This document shows, piece after piece, positions 46,468 through 55,389 of a stretch of 64,000 bases of DNA. The first letter of the stretch is position 1; every line of letters starts with the position of its first letter. The notes under the pieces were generated by a model, which saw only the letters and a list, made by a program, of their open reading frames with translations, was not told the origin of the DNA and searched no databases. The stretch covers positions 62,001-126,000 of the forward strand of contig NZ_AUBJ02000001.1 in the NCBI RefSeq assembly GCF_000429185.2. The letters run 5' to 3'. The DNA comes from Actinoalloteichus caeruleus DSM 43889 (GTDB lineage Bacteria > Actinomycetota > Actinomycetes > Mycobacteriales > Pseudonocardiaceae). The position numbers and the translations under genes are program-made.

Positions 46468-47115
46468 ATGAACCTTCTCGACCGCCTCGCCGAGGAGCGA
46501 GTGGTGGCGATCGTGCGCGGTCGCGACCCCGAGGCCGCCTACCGCGCCGTCCGAATCCTGTGGGAGGAGGGAATCGACCTGGTCGAGGTGTCCCTCACCG
46601 GCGCCGACGCGCTCGCGGTGATCGAACGCCTCGCCCAGGCGCGTGCCGGCCAGGCCGCGCTCGGAGCCGGCACCATCCTCTCCGAGCAGGACGCGCGGCG
46701 GGCCCGGGACGCGGGAGCCACCTTCGCCGTCACCCCGGCCATCGGGCCGGGCACGGCCACCGCCATCGAACTCGGCCTGCCCACCCTGGTCGGCGCGCTC
46801 ACGCCCACCGAGGTGTACACCGCCGTCCAGGCCGGAGCCAGCGCGGTGAAGCTGTTCCCCGCCAGCCACGGCGGCGGACCCGACTACCTGAAGGCGTTGC
46901 GGGACCCCTTCCCCTCGGTGCCGTTCGTCCCGGTCGGTGGCGTCGACGTCGACGCCGCGCGCCGCTATCTGCGACTCGGGGCCCTCGCCGTGGGCGTGGG
47001 TTCCCCCCTCCTCGCCGGCGCCGCCGACGGGGCCGACCCGGCCGAGATGCGGGTACGCGCCCAGGCCTTCCGGGCGCTGGCCCGCGAGCACGACCAGGGC
47101 GGTGGACCCGCATGA
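46468..47115 (+). CDS. dgoA: 2-dehydro-3-deoxy-6-phosphogalactonate aldolase
   Basis: 215-residue KDPG/KDPGal class I aldolase. The start VVAIVRGRDPEAAYRAVRIL and LVEVSLTGADAL carry the family Glu, AVKLFPASHGG carries the Schiff-base Lys, and PVGGVDVDAARRYL follows. It cleaves KDPGal to pyruvate and glyceraldehyde 3-phosphate. The LTGADAL and FPASHGG wording favours KDPGal over KDPG aldolase. GGAGACGCAGC precedes the ATG. Confidence 0.88.
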   Translation: MNLLDRLAEERVVAIVRGRDPEAAYRAVRILWEEGIDLVEVSLTGADALAVIERLAQARAGQAALGAGTILSEQDARRARDAGATFAVTPAIGPGTATAIELGLPTLVGALTPTEVYTAVQAGASAVKLFPASHGGGPDYLKALRDPFPSVPFVPVGGVDVDAARRYLRLGALAVGVGSPLLAGAADGADPAEMRVRAQAFRALAREHDQGGGPA

Positions 47116-48056
47116 CCGAGGTCATCACCCTCGGCGAGACCATGGCGGCGCTCCGGGGCACCGGGCCGATGCGCCTCGGCGGAGACATGCGGCTCTCCGT
47201 CGCGGGAGCCGAGTCCAACGTCGCCATCGGGCTGTCCCGCCTCGGGCACGCCACCCGTTGGGTGGGCCGGGTGGGCGCCGACCAGCCCGGCGAGCTCGTC
47301 ACCCGAACGCTGCGGGCGGAGGGCGTCGACGTCACCTCGGTCGTGGTCGACCCGGACGCCCCCACCGGGCTCATCCTGTTCGAACCGCGCGTCGCCGACG
47401 TCGTTCGGGTGAACTACTACCGCAGCGGCTCGGCCGGGTCCCGCCTGAACCCGGGGGACCTCGTGCCCGCGCTCACCTCGGGGGCCCGGCTGCTGCACGT
47501 CACCGGCATCACCTGCGCCCTGGGACCGGAGCCGCTGGCGGCGGTCCGCCGCGCCGTCGACCACGCCAGGGCCTCCGGGTGGACCGTCTCCCTCGACGTG
47601 AACTTCCGCTCCCGCCTCTGGACCGCCGACGAGGCCACCGAGGTCCTGGCCCCGCTGGCCGAACGGGCGGACGTGGTGATCGCCTCCGACGACGAGCTCC
47701 CCCTCGTCGCCGCCGGGGCGGGCGACACGGTCGATGCCGCCCAGCGGCTGCTCGGCGCCGGGGTGTCCGAGGTCGTCGTCAAACTCGGAGCCGACGGCGC
47801 CCACCTGCACCACCGGGGAGGGACCGAGCGGGTCGCGGCGGTCCGGGTGCCCGTCGTCGACACCGTGGGAGCCGGCGACGCCTTCAGCGCCGGGTACCTC
47901 TCGGCCCGCCTCGACGGGCTCGACGCCCCCGAGCGACTCCACCGGGCGGTGCTGCTGGGCGCGTTCGCCGTGGCCAGCGCCGGGGACTGGGAGGGACTGC
48001 CCACCAGGTCCGAGCTGCCCCTGCTCGACCTCGCACCCGGCAGCACCGTGCGCTGA
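47112..48056 (+). CDS. PfkB-family 2-keto-3-deoxy-sugar kinase
   Basis: 314 residues, ribokinase/PfkB family. Start ITLGETMAALRGTGPMRLGG, substrate loop VAGAESNVAIGLSRLG, and the catalytic GAGD motif in DTVGAGDAFSAGYLSA. It probably makes KDPGal (or KDPG) for the aldolase whose stop overlaps its start (ATGA). It is a KdgK type rather than the unrelated DgoK type. Last gene of the operon. Confidence 0.9.
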   Translation: MTEVITLGETMAALRGTGPMRLGGDMRLSVAGAESNVAIGLSRLGHATRWVGRVGADQPGELVTRTLRAEGVDVTSVVVDPDAPTGLILFEPRVADVVRVNYYRSGSAGSRLNPGDLVPALTSGARLLHVTGITCALGPEPLAAVRRAVDHARASGWTVSLDVNFRSRLWTADEATEVLAPLAERADVVIASDDELPLVAAGAGDTVDAAQRLLGAGVSEVVVKLGADGAHLHHRGGTERVAAVRVPVVDTVGAGDAFSAGYLSARLDGLDAPERLHRAVLLGAFAVASAGDWEGLPTRSELPLLDLAPGSTVR

Positions 48057-48596
48057 GCTGGGCCTCGCCCGTGCCAGCCGGCCAGTCGGAGCACGGCACC
48101 CGCCAGCATCGTCCCGCCGGTGGCAGTGGCACCCGGGGCACCACCGGTGAACCGGAGCCACCCCGACCGTCGACGCGGTCCGCCCCGCCCGGTGGGTGGC
48201 CCGAGTCCCCCGGACCCCGGTCACGCCCGGCCCGCTGGTGCCACGGGGACCCACCCCGAGCAGGGGACCTGCTCCGGTCGGGCACCCGGCCCGTTCGGAC
48301 TACCCGCCACCACCTTGGCGGGCGCCGTCCGGCCCACTGTGGTTTCTTCTGACTGTGGGAGGCTCCTGGTCCGGTCGGCCGGCGGCTCCTCCCGAGGGCC
48401 GGGACCGACGAGGACGGACGCTGTCGTCGAGGGCGACGACCCCACCGTTTCCGCACCGTCGGGTCACCCCGCCCACCGGGTTCCCGGCCCCACCGGCGGT
48501 CACGGTCAGCGAGAATCGACCCGGGCGGGCGCCGGGTGCCGGCGGCACCGACGGGGCGAAGCAGACGGCAGCGAGGCTGAAGGCAGGTGTCGGAGG
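48057..48596. other. Intergenic region
   Basis: 540 bases between the sugar kinase and the polyprenyl synthase. One frame stays open through it into the next gene but it reads as Pro/Arg/Gly filler. No hairpin or RNA gene stands out. Confidence 0.4.
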
Positions 48597-49637
48597 ATGG
48601 CCGTGCGGGACGTGGTGGCCGGAGAACGTTCGCGTCGTGACGTGATGGCCTGGGGCAGGGAGGCCGTCGAACCCGAACTGAGAGCAGCGGTCGACACCCT
48701 CCCCGAGACCCTCAGACGGGTGGCGGGATTCCACTTCGGCTGGTCCGACGCGCAGGGCCGTCCCACCCGGGCCGGCGCGGGCAAGTCGGTGCGCTCCGCG
48801 CTCACCCTGCTGTGCTCGGAGGCGGTCGGTGGCACGGCTGCCCACGCGACCACGGCGGCCACCTCGGTGGAACTCGTCCACAACTTCTCGCTGCTGCACG
48901 ACGACGTCATGGATGGCGACACGGTGCGGCGACACCGCCCGGCCGCCTGGCGACTGTTCGGCGTCAACCTCGCGATCCTCACCGGCGACGCGCTCCTCAC
49001 CCTGGCACTGGACCTCCTCACCGTCAGCGACCGACCCGAGGCGCGTCAGGGCGGTCGCCTGCTCGGCGCCGCCGTCCGCGAACTCGTGCACGGGCAGAGC
49101 CTGGACCTCGACTTCGAACACCGCCGGACCGTCGAGCTCGACCAGTGCGTGCGCATGTCCGAGGGCAAGACCGCCGCGCTCCTCGGTGCCGCCAGCGGAC
49201 TCGGAGCGCTCTTCGGCGGTGGTGACCACGACCAGGTGGACCGGCTGCGCCTGTTCGGGGAACGGGTCGGCCTCGCGTTCCAGTTCGCCGACGACCTGCT
49301 CGGCATCTGGGGAGATCCGGAGGTCACTGGCAAGCCCGTGCACTCCGACCTGCGGAGCCGGAAGAAGTCGTTGCCGGTCGCCGCGGCACTCACCTCCGCC
49401 ACCCCGCCCGGCGACGAACTGGCCGCGCTGTACGAGCGGCAGGGGGAACTCGCCGACGCCGAGGTGACCAGGGCCGCCGAGCTGGTCGAACTCGCCGGAG
49501 GGCGCGAGCACTGCCGGGAACGGATCGACGCCCTCCTCGCGGAAGGGCTGGGCCACCTCGACGACGCCGCCGTCGACGCCTCGGCAGCGCGGGACCTGGC
49601 CGGACTCGCCCAGCTGCTCGCCCGTCGCGACCACTGA
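48597..49637 (+). CDS. Polyprenyl diphosphate synthase
   Basis: 346-residue trans-prenyltransferase. First Asp-rich motif LLHDDVMDGD, second motif FADDLLGIWGDP, and the allylic-binding RRHRPA. The residues before the first DD (VELVHNFSLLHDD) hint at a C15-C20 product, perhaps GGPP. The ATG directly follows GGAGG; a GTG at 48603 (VRDVVAG) has better spacing and may be the true start. No terpene cyclase is adjacent. Confidence 0.93.
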   Translation: MAVRDVVAGERSRRDVMAWGREAVEPELRAAVDTLPETLRRVAGFHFGWSDAQGRPTRAGAGKSVRSALTLLCSEAVGGTAAHATTAATSVELVHNFSLLHDDVMDGDTVRRHRPAAWRLFGVNLAILTGDALLTLALDLLTVSDRPEARQGGRLLGAAVRELVHGQSLDLDFEHRRTVELDQCVRMSEGKTAALLGAASGLGALFGGGDHDQVDRLRLFGERVGLAFQFADDLLGIWGDPEVTGKPVHSDLRSRKKSLPVAAALTSATPPGDELAALYERQGELADAEVTRAAELVELAGGREHCRERIDALLAEGLGHLDDAAVDASAARDLAGLAQLLARRDH

Positions 49638-49655
49638 TCCGCCCCCGGCCGCCGG

Positions 49656-49691
49656 CGGGGACGGAGGTCCCCGGCCCGCCGTCGCGGGCCG
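49656..49691 (+). terminator. Double stem-loop after polyprenyl synthase
   Basis: CGGGGAC/GTCCCCG (7 bp, 4-base loop) and GGCCCGC/GCGGGCC (7 bp, 4-base loop) follow each other 19 bases after the stop codon. Confidence 0.6.
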
Positions 49692-50053
49692 AGTGACGGG
49701 AAGGCGGCCGCGACGAGGTCGTCACCCCGTTCCCGAACACGGGACGCCGGCACGTGCCCGCCAGCGAGCGGACGCTGGGGCCGGCGTCTCAGAACCAGGA
49801 ACCCCGTCTCCGCAACCCCTCCGCCACGCGGCACGTCCCGAGGCGCCGTAACCCACCTGTTCGAGCACATGCGGCCGGTGCTCGACGACCCGCGGCGGGG
49901 CTGCGGTACAGGGCCCTTCTCGCGGCGGTGGCCGAGCGGCGGGTGGCCCTGGACGATCGCGCCAGGTCGATGCTGGACAGTGCCAGCCAGCCGCACCACC
50001 AGCTGGCGGAGGTACGCGGCGGGCTCTGACCTCGACGTGTGGGCGGTAAGGCT

Positions 50054-50102
50054 GGTTCGTGCTTCGTGCTTCGTGCTTCGTGCTTCGTGCTTCGTGCTTC
50101 GT
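50054..50102. repeat. Tandem heptanucleotide array GCTTCGT
   Basis: Six perfect copies of GCTTCGT (50061-50102), preceded by one variant GGTTCGT. Like the 29.3-kb array its period is seven. It is in a non-coding region between the polyprenyl synthase and FKBP genes. Confidence 0.9.
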
Positions 50103-50246
50103 GCAGCTGGCAGGCGGCGGGGCGTGATTCGCGCACGACCGGCGGACGCGCACGATCGGACGTGCTGGGGCCCGAGCTGGGAAATCGTGCGCTCCCCAGG
50201 CCGGGAAGGGGCGCCGGTGCGGTTCCACCAGCGCCCCCGCTCGGCG

Positions 50247-50579
50247 TCAGCTGACGGCCAACAGCTCCACCTCGAACAGAAGGGTCGCGTTCTGCGGGAT
50301 GATCGGGGGCACTCCGCGCGCCCCGTACCCGAGGTGCGGCGGGATCTCCAGCTTGCGGACCCCACCCACCTTCATGCCCGCCACACCCTGCTCCCAGCCG
50401 CTGATGACCTGGCCGGCGCCCAACCCGAAGGTGAAGCCCTCGCCCCGGTCACGGGAGGAGTCGAACTTCGACCCGTTGGTCAGGGTGCCGACGTAGTGCA
50501 CCGTGACGGAGTCACCGGCCTTCGCCTCCGCCCCGTCGCCGATCTTGACGTCCTCGATGCCCAGTTCCGCGCTCATCAT
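50247..50579 (-). CDS. FKBP-type peptidyl-prolyl isomerase
   Basis: 110-residue cytosolic FKBP domain. The binding-pocket residues are present in VHYVGTLTNGSKFDSS, FTFGLG, VISGWEQGVAGMKVG and HLGYGARG. It speeds Xaa-Pro isomerisation in protein folding. Two tandem ATGs follow GAGAGGACG; the first is annotated. Confidence 0.96.
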   Translation of the reverse strand: MMSAELGIEDVKIGDGAEAKAGDSVTVHYVGTLTNGSKFDSSRDRGEGFTFGLGAGQVISGWEQGVAGMKVGGVRKLEIPPHLGYGARGVPPIIPQNATLLFEVELLAVS

Positions 50580-50708
50580 CGTCCTCTCACCGTGGTTCCG
50601 GGAGCGCACCCTATCGAGGACGCCTACCCGCCCTCCGCGCGATGGGGCTGACCTGGTGGGGGAGAGGTGGCCCAGGAGCGTCCCTCGGGCCGGCGATCGA
50701 CGCGTCTG

Positions 50709-51749
50709 TCAGGGGCGTCCGTCCCGCGGTCGGACGGCGACCGTGCCGGAGGGACCACTGCCGCCCGTCGAGCCGTCAGCGGCTGTTCCCGTGGCGCGCC
50801 GGAAACGGGACGCGTCGTAGCGGGCCATCGCGTCGAACATCGCGATCTTCCCGGTCAGCGGCCGGTCCGGGTCGAACTCGTGGTAGAGCCGGTCCACGGT
50901 CACCACGACGCGTTCCGGTAGCAGCCAGTGGGCGAACTCGCCGAGGTCGATGTCGGCGGCGGCCTCCTCCGGTGGCATCCCGTGGTCGAAGCGCTCCCGG
51001 GTCTCGCGGCGCACGTGCTCCAGGTAGGACCGGACGGCCACTACTCCCGCCGCGTCGGTGAGCGGGCCGTGACCCGGCACGATGTGCTTCGGCTGGAGCC
51101 CGAGCACCCGGTCCAGGGCGGCGATCCAGTTGTCGATCGGGCCGTCCCACATGATCGGGGTGACTCCCACGAAGAGGATGTCCCCGGTGAAGACCGTGTC
51201 CGAGGCCGGCACGTGGACCAGGAGGTCCCCCGAGGTGTGGGCGGGGCCCACTTCCAGGAGGTCGACGGTGGTGCCGCCCAGGTCGAGGCTGAGCCGGCCG
51301 GTGAAGGTGTCCGTCGGGAGCCTGACGCCGGTGTCGGCGAACGCGAAGGCGCCGAACGCGCGTCGGACGTAGTCCCTGGTGGGGCGCGGCAGTTCGGCCT
51401 GGACCAGGTTCGCCAGCACGTCGGGGGTGAGGCCCCGCATCTCGGTCGCCGCCGCCGAGGTGGCCACGATGTCGACGGAGGAGGGCAACACGTGGTTGCC
51501 GTACCAGTGGTCACCATCGCCGTGGGTGTTGACGGCGAGGCGGAGGGGAGCTTCCTCGGTCAGGGGCCGCAGGGCGTCCAGCATGGCGTGGGTGAGCCGG
51601 GCGTCGAAGGAGGTGTCGACGAGCAGCGACGCCTCCGCGCCCCTGACCAGGCCGGAGTTCGCCCACCCCCAGCCGCCGTCGGGTGGGAGGTAGGCGTGCA
51701 CCTGGTCGGTCAGCGCGCGCACCTTCGCCGGGTTCCCGGGGCCCTCCAC
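50709..51749 (-). CDS. MBL-fold metallo-hydrolase
   Basis: 346 residues. Metal ligands: NTHGDGDHWYGN (H-x-D-x-D-H variant, first position His then Asp-Asp-His), GPAHTSGDLLV, TGDILF and VPGHGPL. The THGDGDH form resembles quinoprotein-relay and glyoxalase-II-like proteins rather than beta-lactamases. Substrate unknown. Start is a GTG shared closely with low-complexity upstream sequence. Confidence 0.9.
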   Translation of the reverse strand: MEGPGNPAKVRALTDQVHAYLPPDGGWGWANSGLVRGAEASLLVDTSFDARLTHAMLDALRPLTEEAPLRLAVNTHGDGDHWYGNHVLPSSVDIVATSAAATEMRGLTPDVLANLVQAELPRPTRDYVRRAFGAFAFADTGVRLPTDTFTGRLSLDLGGTTVDLLEVGPAHTSGDLLVHVPASDTVFTGDILFVGVTPIMWDGPIDNWIAALDRVLGLQPKHIVPGHGPLTDAAGVVAVRSYLEHVRRETRERFDHGMPPEEAAADIDLGEFAHWLLPERVVVTVDRLYHEFDPDRPLTGKIAMFDAMARYDASRFRRATGTAADGSTGGSGPSGTVAVRPRDGRP

Positions 51750-52171
51750 GCCCAGCCGCTCCTCTCGTCGTCCGCCCGGGGCGCGGCTGGCCCGGGCGCG
51801 GGCCAGCCGCCGGGAGCGGCGGTCGGTCCGGGCTGGCCCGGGGCGATCTCGTCACGTCCCGCGAGATCACGTTACCGTGCGTCACTTCGCGTCCCCGGCT
51901 CGCGCCGTCCTACGCCACATCGCTGCCGGTGCCTGACCGATGGCCGTCGGACGGCACGCGGTACCGGGCCGGCGACGACCTGCCGCCCGCCCGGAAGCGT
52001 GACCGACCTGGGGGCACGGTCCCCTGCCCCGGCGCGCGGCATCGCCGCCGTGACCGACCGGGCGTCCCGCGCCCGCGCGGACCAGCCGGGACGACCTCGG
52101 CCCCTCGGCCGAGGCGCGGCCGCCGGTACCGGCGTCGCGCGGGGGCACGGCGCGCCGGCCGTACCGGTGGC
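51750..52171. other. Intergenic region
   Basis: 422 bases between the MBL-fold gene start and the P450 stop, both on the minus strand. CGTCACGTCCCGCGAG (51850-51866) then GATCACGTTACCGTGCG is AT-richer and may hold the MBL-gene promoter. No gene seen. Confidence 0.35.
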
Positions 52172-53371
52172 TCAGAACAGCACGGGGAACGCGGCCAGTC
52201 CCCGACTGCGGTGGGAGGGACGCCACACCAGCTCCTCCTCGGCAACGGCCAACCGCAGGTCCGGGAACCGCTGGAACAGCGTAATGAAGGCGATCTCCAT
52301 CTCCAGCCTGGCCAGTGCCGCCCCCACGCAGAAGTGCGGCCCCCGCCCGAACGTGAGGTGCCGGCCGGCATCATCCCGGTGAATGTCGAACTCGTCGGGG
52401 TCGGAGAAGACGGCCGGGTCGCGGTTGGCCGCGCTGACGCCGAGCAGCACGGTCTGCCCGGCCGGCACCGCCACGCCGGCGACGTCCAGGTCCCGCAGGG
52501 GGAACCGCCGGATCGCGAACTGCGCGGGTGGCTCGTAGCGGAGGACCTCCTCGACGGCGGCGGGAACCAGGCCGGGATCGGCGCGCAGCGCGACGAGCTG
52601 TTCCGGGTGGTCGAGCAGCGCGTGCACCCCGTTGCCGATGGCGTGCACCGTGTTCTCGAACCCCGCGAAGAACATCGCGAAGGCCAGCGAGGTCAGTTCG
52701 TCCTCGGTCAGCCTGTCCTCGCCGTCCCGCGCGGTCACCAACGCGGACAGCAGGTCGTCGCCGGGGGCGCGCCGGCGTTCGGCGACCGCGTCGGCGAGGA
52801 ACCGCACCATCGCGGCGACGGACCTCCCCGCGGCGGCCGGGTCGTCGGGGTCGGGGACGAAGAGGCTCTCCATCCACCCGCGCATCGCCGCCGTGTCCGC
52901 TCCCCGGACTCCCAACAGCTCGCAGATCACCAGCACGGGGAGGGGCGCGGTGAAGGCGGTGACCAGGTCCACCGGCCCCTGAGCCGGGAAGCGGTCGAGG
53001 AGCCCCTCGGCGATCCTGGTCACCAGGGGACGCATGGCCGCCACCCGACGCGGGGTGAACTCGCCGGCCACCAGCGCCCTGATCCGGGTGTGGTCCGGCG
53101 GGTCCATGTTCAACAGGTTGCGGTCCAGCGCGGGTGGCAGGCGGAAACCGGTGTACCCGTCTCGGGAGTTGGCCTTGTCGAGGGAGAGCGCCGGGTCGGC
53201 GAGTCCGGATCGGACCAGCTCGTGCTCCAGCACCAGCCAAGCGTGCGTTCCGTCGGGAAGCTCGGTGTGCCGTACCGGGCACCGTTCCCGGAGGTCGCGG
53301 AACACGGGGTGCGGGTCACGCGGGCAGGCGGCGTCGAAGGGGCCGCCGCGGTGGGGGGACTCGGTGCTCAC
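52172..53371 (-). CDS. Cytochrome P450 (CYP105/107-like)
   Basis: 399-residue soluble bacterial P450. I-helix motif FAGFENTV, with Asn in place of the usual acid-alcohol partner (GxENT; Thr retained), ExxR in EEVLRYEPP, and heme loop FGRGPHFCVGAALAR with Cys348. The length and HFCVGAALAR end suit CYP105/107-type oxygenases of secondary metabolism or xenobiotics. No ferredoxin gene is near. Confidence 0.95.
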   Translation of the reverse strand: MSTESPHRGGPFDAACPRDPHPVFRDLRERCPVRHTELPDGTHAWLVLEHELVRSGLADPALSLDKANSRDGYTGFRLPPALDRNLLNMDPPDHTRIRALVAGEFTPRRVAAMRPLVTRIAEGLLDRFPAQGPVDLVTAFTAPLPVLVICELLGVRGADTAAMRGWMESLFVPDPDDPAAAGRSVAAMVRFLADAVAERRRAPGDDLLSALVTARDGEDRLTEDELTSLAFAMFFAGFENTVHAIGNGVHALLDHPEQLVALRADPGLVPAAVEEVLRYEPPAQFAIRRFPLRDLDVAGVAVPAGQTVLLGVSAANRDPAVFSDPDEFDIHRDDAGRHLTFGRGPHFCVGAALARLEMEIAFITLFQRFPDLRLAVAEEELVWRPSHRSRGLAAFPVLF

Positions 53372-53456
53372 TCGGGCCTCCGTGGTGCGGGACGGGAACG
53401 CTGGCGACGTTACCGCCCGTGTTCGGTCCTGCCCGGCCCCGGTCGGCGGCGGCCGT

Positions 53457-54497
53457 TCACCGGCGGGAGGCGGTGCGGCGTCGGCGTGGACCTCGGCTGG
53501 ACTCCCGGACCACGAGTTCGGGTGTGAAGACCACGTGGTGGTGTTCGTGGTCCCGGGACGTGTCCGCCTCGGCGAGGACGAGTTGGGCCGCGGTCCTCCC
53601 GATGAGGTGGCGGGGCTGTCGCACCGAGGTGAGCGGGACGGCGGCCGCGGCGGCGAAGTCGATGTCGTCGTAACCCACGATCGCCACCTCCTCCGGGACC
53701 CGAGCGCCGCCTCGTACCAGGGCCTGGAGAGCGCCCAACGCGAGCAGGTCGTTCGCGCAGAAGACCGCGGTGGGGCGGACCGGCCTGGCCAGCAGCTGTT
53801 CGCCGGCGCGCAGTCCGGAGGCGACGTCGAGGGTGGGCATGACGATGGTCTCCAGCAGCTCGGGGTCCCGCCCGGCCCGCAGCACGGCGTCCACCGCTCC
53901 CCGGTGGCGCTCCGCCGCCTGGTGGACGTGGGCGGGACCGTTGACCATCACCACCCGCTCGTGGCCCTCCGCCAGCAGGTGGGTGACGGCGAGCTCACCG
54001 CCGGTCCTGTCGTCCACCGCCACCGAGCAGGTGTCCTCCAACCGCGCCGGGTGGTCCAACAGCACCACGGACACCCCGCGCCGGCGCAGCCCGTCCACCG
54101 CCTCCAGCGAGTTCGTCGCCGGCGTGATCAGCACGCCGTGCACGCGTTGTTCCGCCAGGAGTTCCACGTGCCTGGCCTCCCGGGTGGCCGAACCGGCGCT
54201 GTTGCACAGGATCACGGCGTGACCGGCCTCGCTCGCGGCCTCCTCGACACCCCGGGCGACGTCGGTGAAGAACGGGTTGGAGACGTCCAGGACGACAAGA
54301 CCGATCGCCCTGGGCCGGCCGGACCGGAGCTGCCGTGCCGACTCGTTGCGGACGAACCCCAGTTCCTCGATGGCGGCGAGAACCCGTTCGCGGGTCGCGG
54401 TGGCGACCACCTCGGGGCGGTTGAGCACGTTGGACACGGTCGCCAGGGACACCTTCGCGCGCGCGGCGACGTCGCGGATGCTGACGCGAGCGCTCAC
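53457..54497 (-). CDS. LacI-family transcriptional regulator
   Basis: 346 residues. HTH and hinge: VSIRDVAARAKVSLATVSNV, LNRPEVVATATRERVLAAIE. Effector domain typical of the family (GLVVLDVSNPFFTDVARGVE, CANDLLALGALQALV, VGYDDIDFA). GTG follows GGAGG by five bases. Divergent from HPr across 454 bases; a carbon-control link is suggestive only. Confidence 0.95.
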   Translation of the reverse strand: MSARVSIRDVAARAKVSLATVSNVLNRPEVVATATRERVLAAIEELGFVRNESARQLRSGRPRAIGLVVLDVSNPFFTDVARGVEEAASEAGHAVILCNSAGSATREARHVELLAEQRVHGVLITPATNSLEAVDGLRRRGVSVVLLDHPARLEDTCSVAVDDRTGGELAVTHLLAEGHERVVMVNGPAHVHQAAERHRGAVDAVLRAGRDPELLETIVMPTLDVASGLRAGEQLLARPVRPTAVFCANDLLALGALQALVRGGARVPEEVAIVGYDDIDFAAAAAVPLTSVRQPRHLIGRTAAQLVLAEADTSRDHEHHHVVFTPELVVRESSRGPRRRRTASRR

Positions 54498-54951
54498 CGT
54501 TGCCTCCAAGACGGGCCTCGACGGGGGGGTCGGTTCCCGACCTCCCCTGCTGCTGAGCTGGGAGACCATAACCCACGGGTGGGCTGGCGAGCGGAGGTCG
54601 CCGGTCCGTTCCCCCGACCGGTGGTTCCCGGATCCCGACACGCACGGCGGGATCCCCGTGGGTGCCGCCCCGTTCGTCGCCGCGCGCGGGGTCGCGCGAG
54701 CCGGGGCGGTGCGAGCCGGGGGCGGCGCTGGCACCGCCGAGCCGCGCCGAGTGGTGGCGGGACGACGGCGCTCCGCTGTGGGGGGATCGCGGGAACCAGC
54801 GGGGGTCGGGGCGAGTCCACCGCCCGGTCGGCCCGCTCGGAGGACGTGGATCTCGACGCGACCGGGTCGCCCTCGGTAGCCTCGCAGGCGCGCACCGTGG
54901 CGCCACTCGTCCCGGGCGTGTTCCTCATGCTGTCGGGAGAGGGAGAGCCCC
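54498..54951. other. Divergent region between LacI and HPr genes
   Basis: 454 bases holding both promoters. ATAACCCACGGGT (54569-54581) is the least GC-rich patch. No LacI-type palindrome could be fixed by eye. Confidence 0.35.
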
Positions 54952-55257
54952 GTGTACGCACGTCGAGTCGTCGTCGCGGCGAGTGTCGGACTGCACGCGC
55001 GCCCAGCGGCGTTGGTGGCGAGGAGAGCGGCCGAGCAGGGCGCGGCGGTGTCGATCGCGAAGGTGGTCGACGGCACGCCGGGCGACGCGGTGAGCGCGGC
55101 GAGCATGCTCGGGTTGATGACGCTGGCCGCCGGGCACGGGGACGAGGTGGAGCTCAGTGCCGACGGCGACGGGGCACGGGAAGCGGTGGACGCGCTCGCG
55201 GCGGTGATCGAACTCGACCCGGACGCCGAGGAGGCCGCCGTTCAACAGCCCTCCTGA
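54952..55257 (+). CDS. ptsH: HPr-family phosphocarrier protein
   Basis: 101 residues. Phosphorylation His15 is in SVGLHARPAALVA, and a serine equivalent to regulatory Ser46 is in SAASMLGLMTLAAGHGDEVE. Longer by about 12 residues at the C-terminus than classic HPr. It accepts phosphate from enzyme I and passes it to sugar-specific IIA domains. No other PTS gene is in the window. GTG start after GAGAGCCCC. Confidence 0.9.
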   Translation: MYARRVVVAASVGLHARPAALVARRAAEQGAAVSIAKVVDGTPGDAVSAASMLGLMTLAAGHGDEVELSADGDGAREAVDALAAVIELDPDAEEAAVQQPS

Positions 55258-55322
55258 CCCCGGACGAGGTGGCGGTTCGCGCCGGGCCGACCGCCCGTCG
55301 GGTGCGCGGTCCCGGAACACGG

Positions 55323-55340
55323 GGTCGGGTGCTCCCGACC
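55323..55340. terminator. Stem-loop between convergent HPr and STAS genes
   Basis: Perfect 7-bp stem GGTCGGG/CCCGACC with loop TGCT, midway in the 132-base convergent gap. Confidence 0.55.
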
Positions 55341-55389
55341 GGAGCGGGGCCGCCGTCACCCGGCCCAGGCGCACGGAGGAAGGGCTGGT

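Larger units (their letters stand above)
49638..50246. other. Intergenic region with terminators and heptamer array
   Basis: 609 bases. Hairpins lie at 49656-49691, a heptamer array at 50054-50102; otherwise no supportable gene. Confidence 0.4.

Noticed and set aside
48120-48596. N-terminal extension of the polyprenyl synthase
   Set aside because: It is low-complexity Pro/Arg sequence; the conserved protein begins at MAVRDVV or the GTG just after.
49754-50029. Small plus-strand frame before the heptamer array
   Set aside because: No homology recognised and no ribosome site. It covers imperfect repeats.
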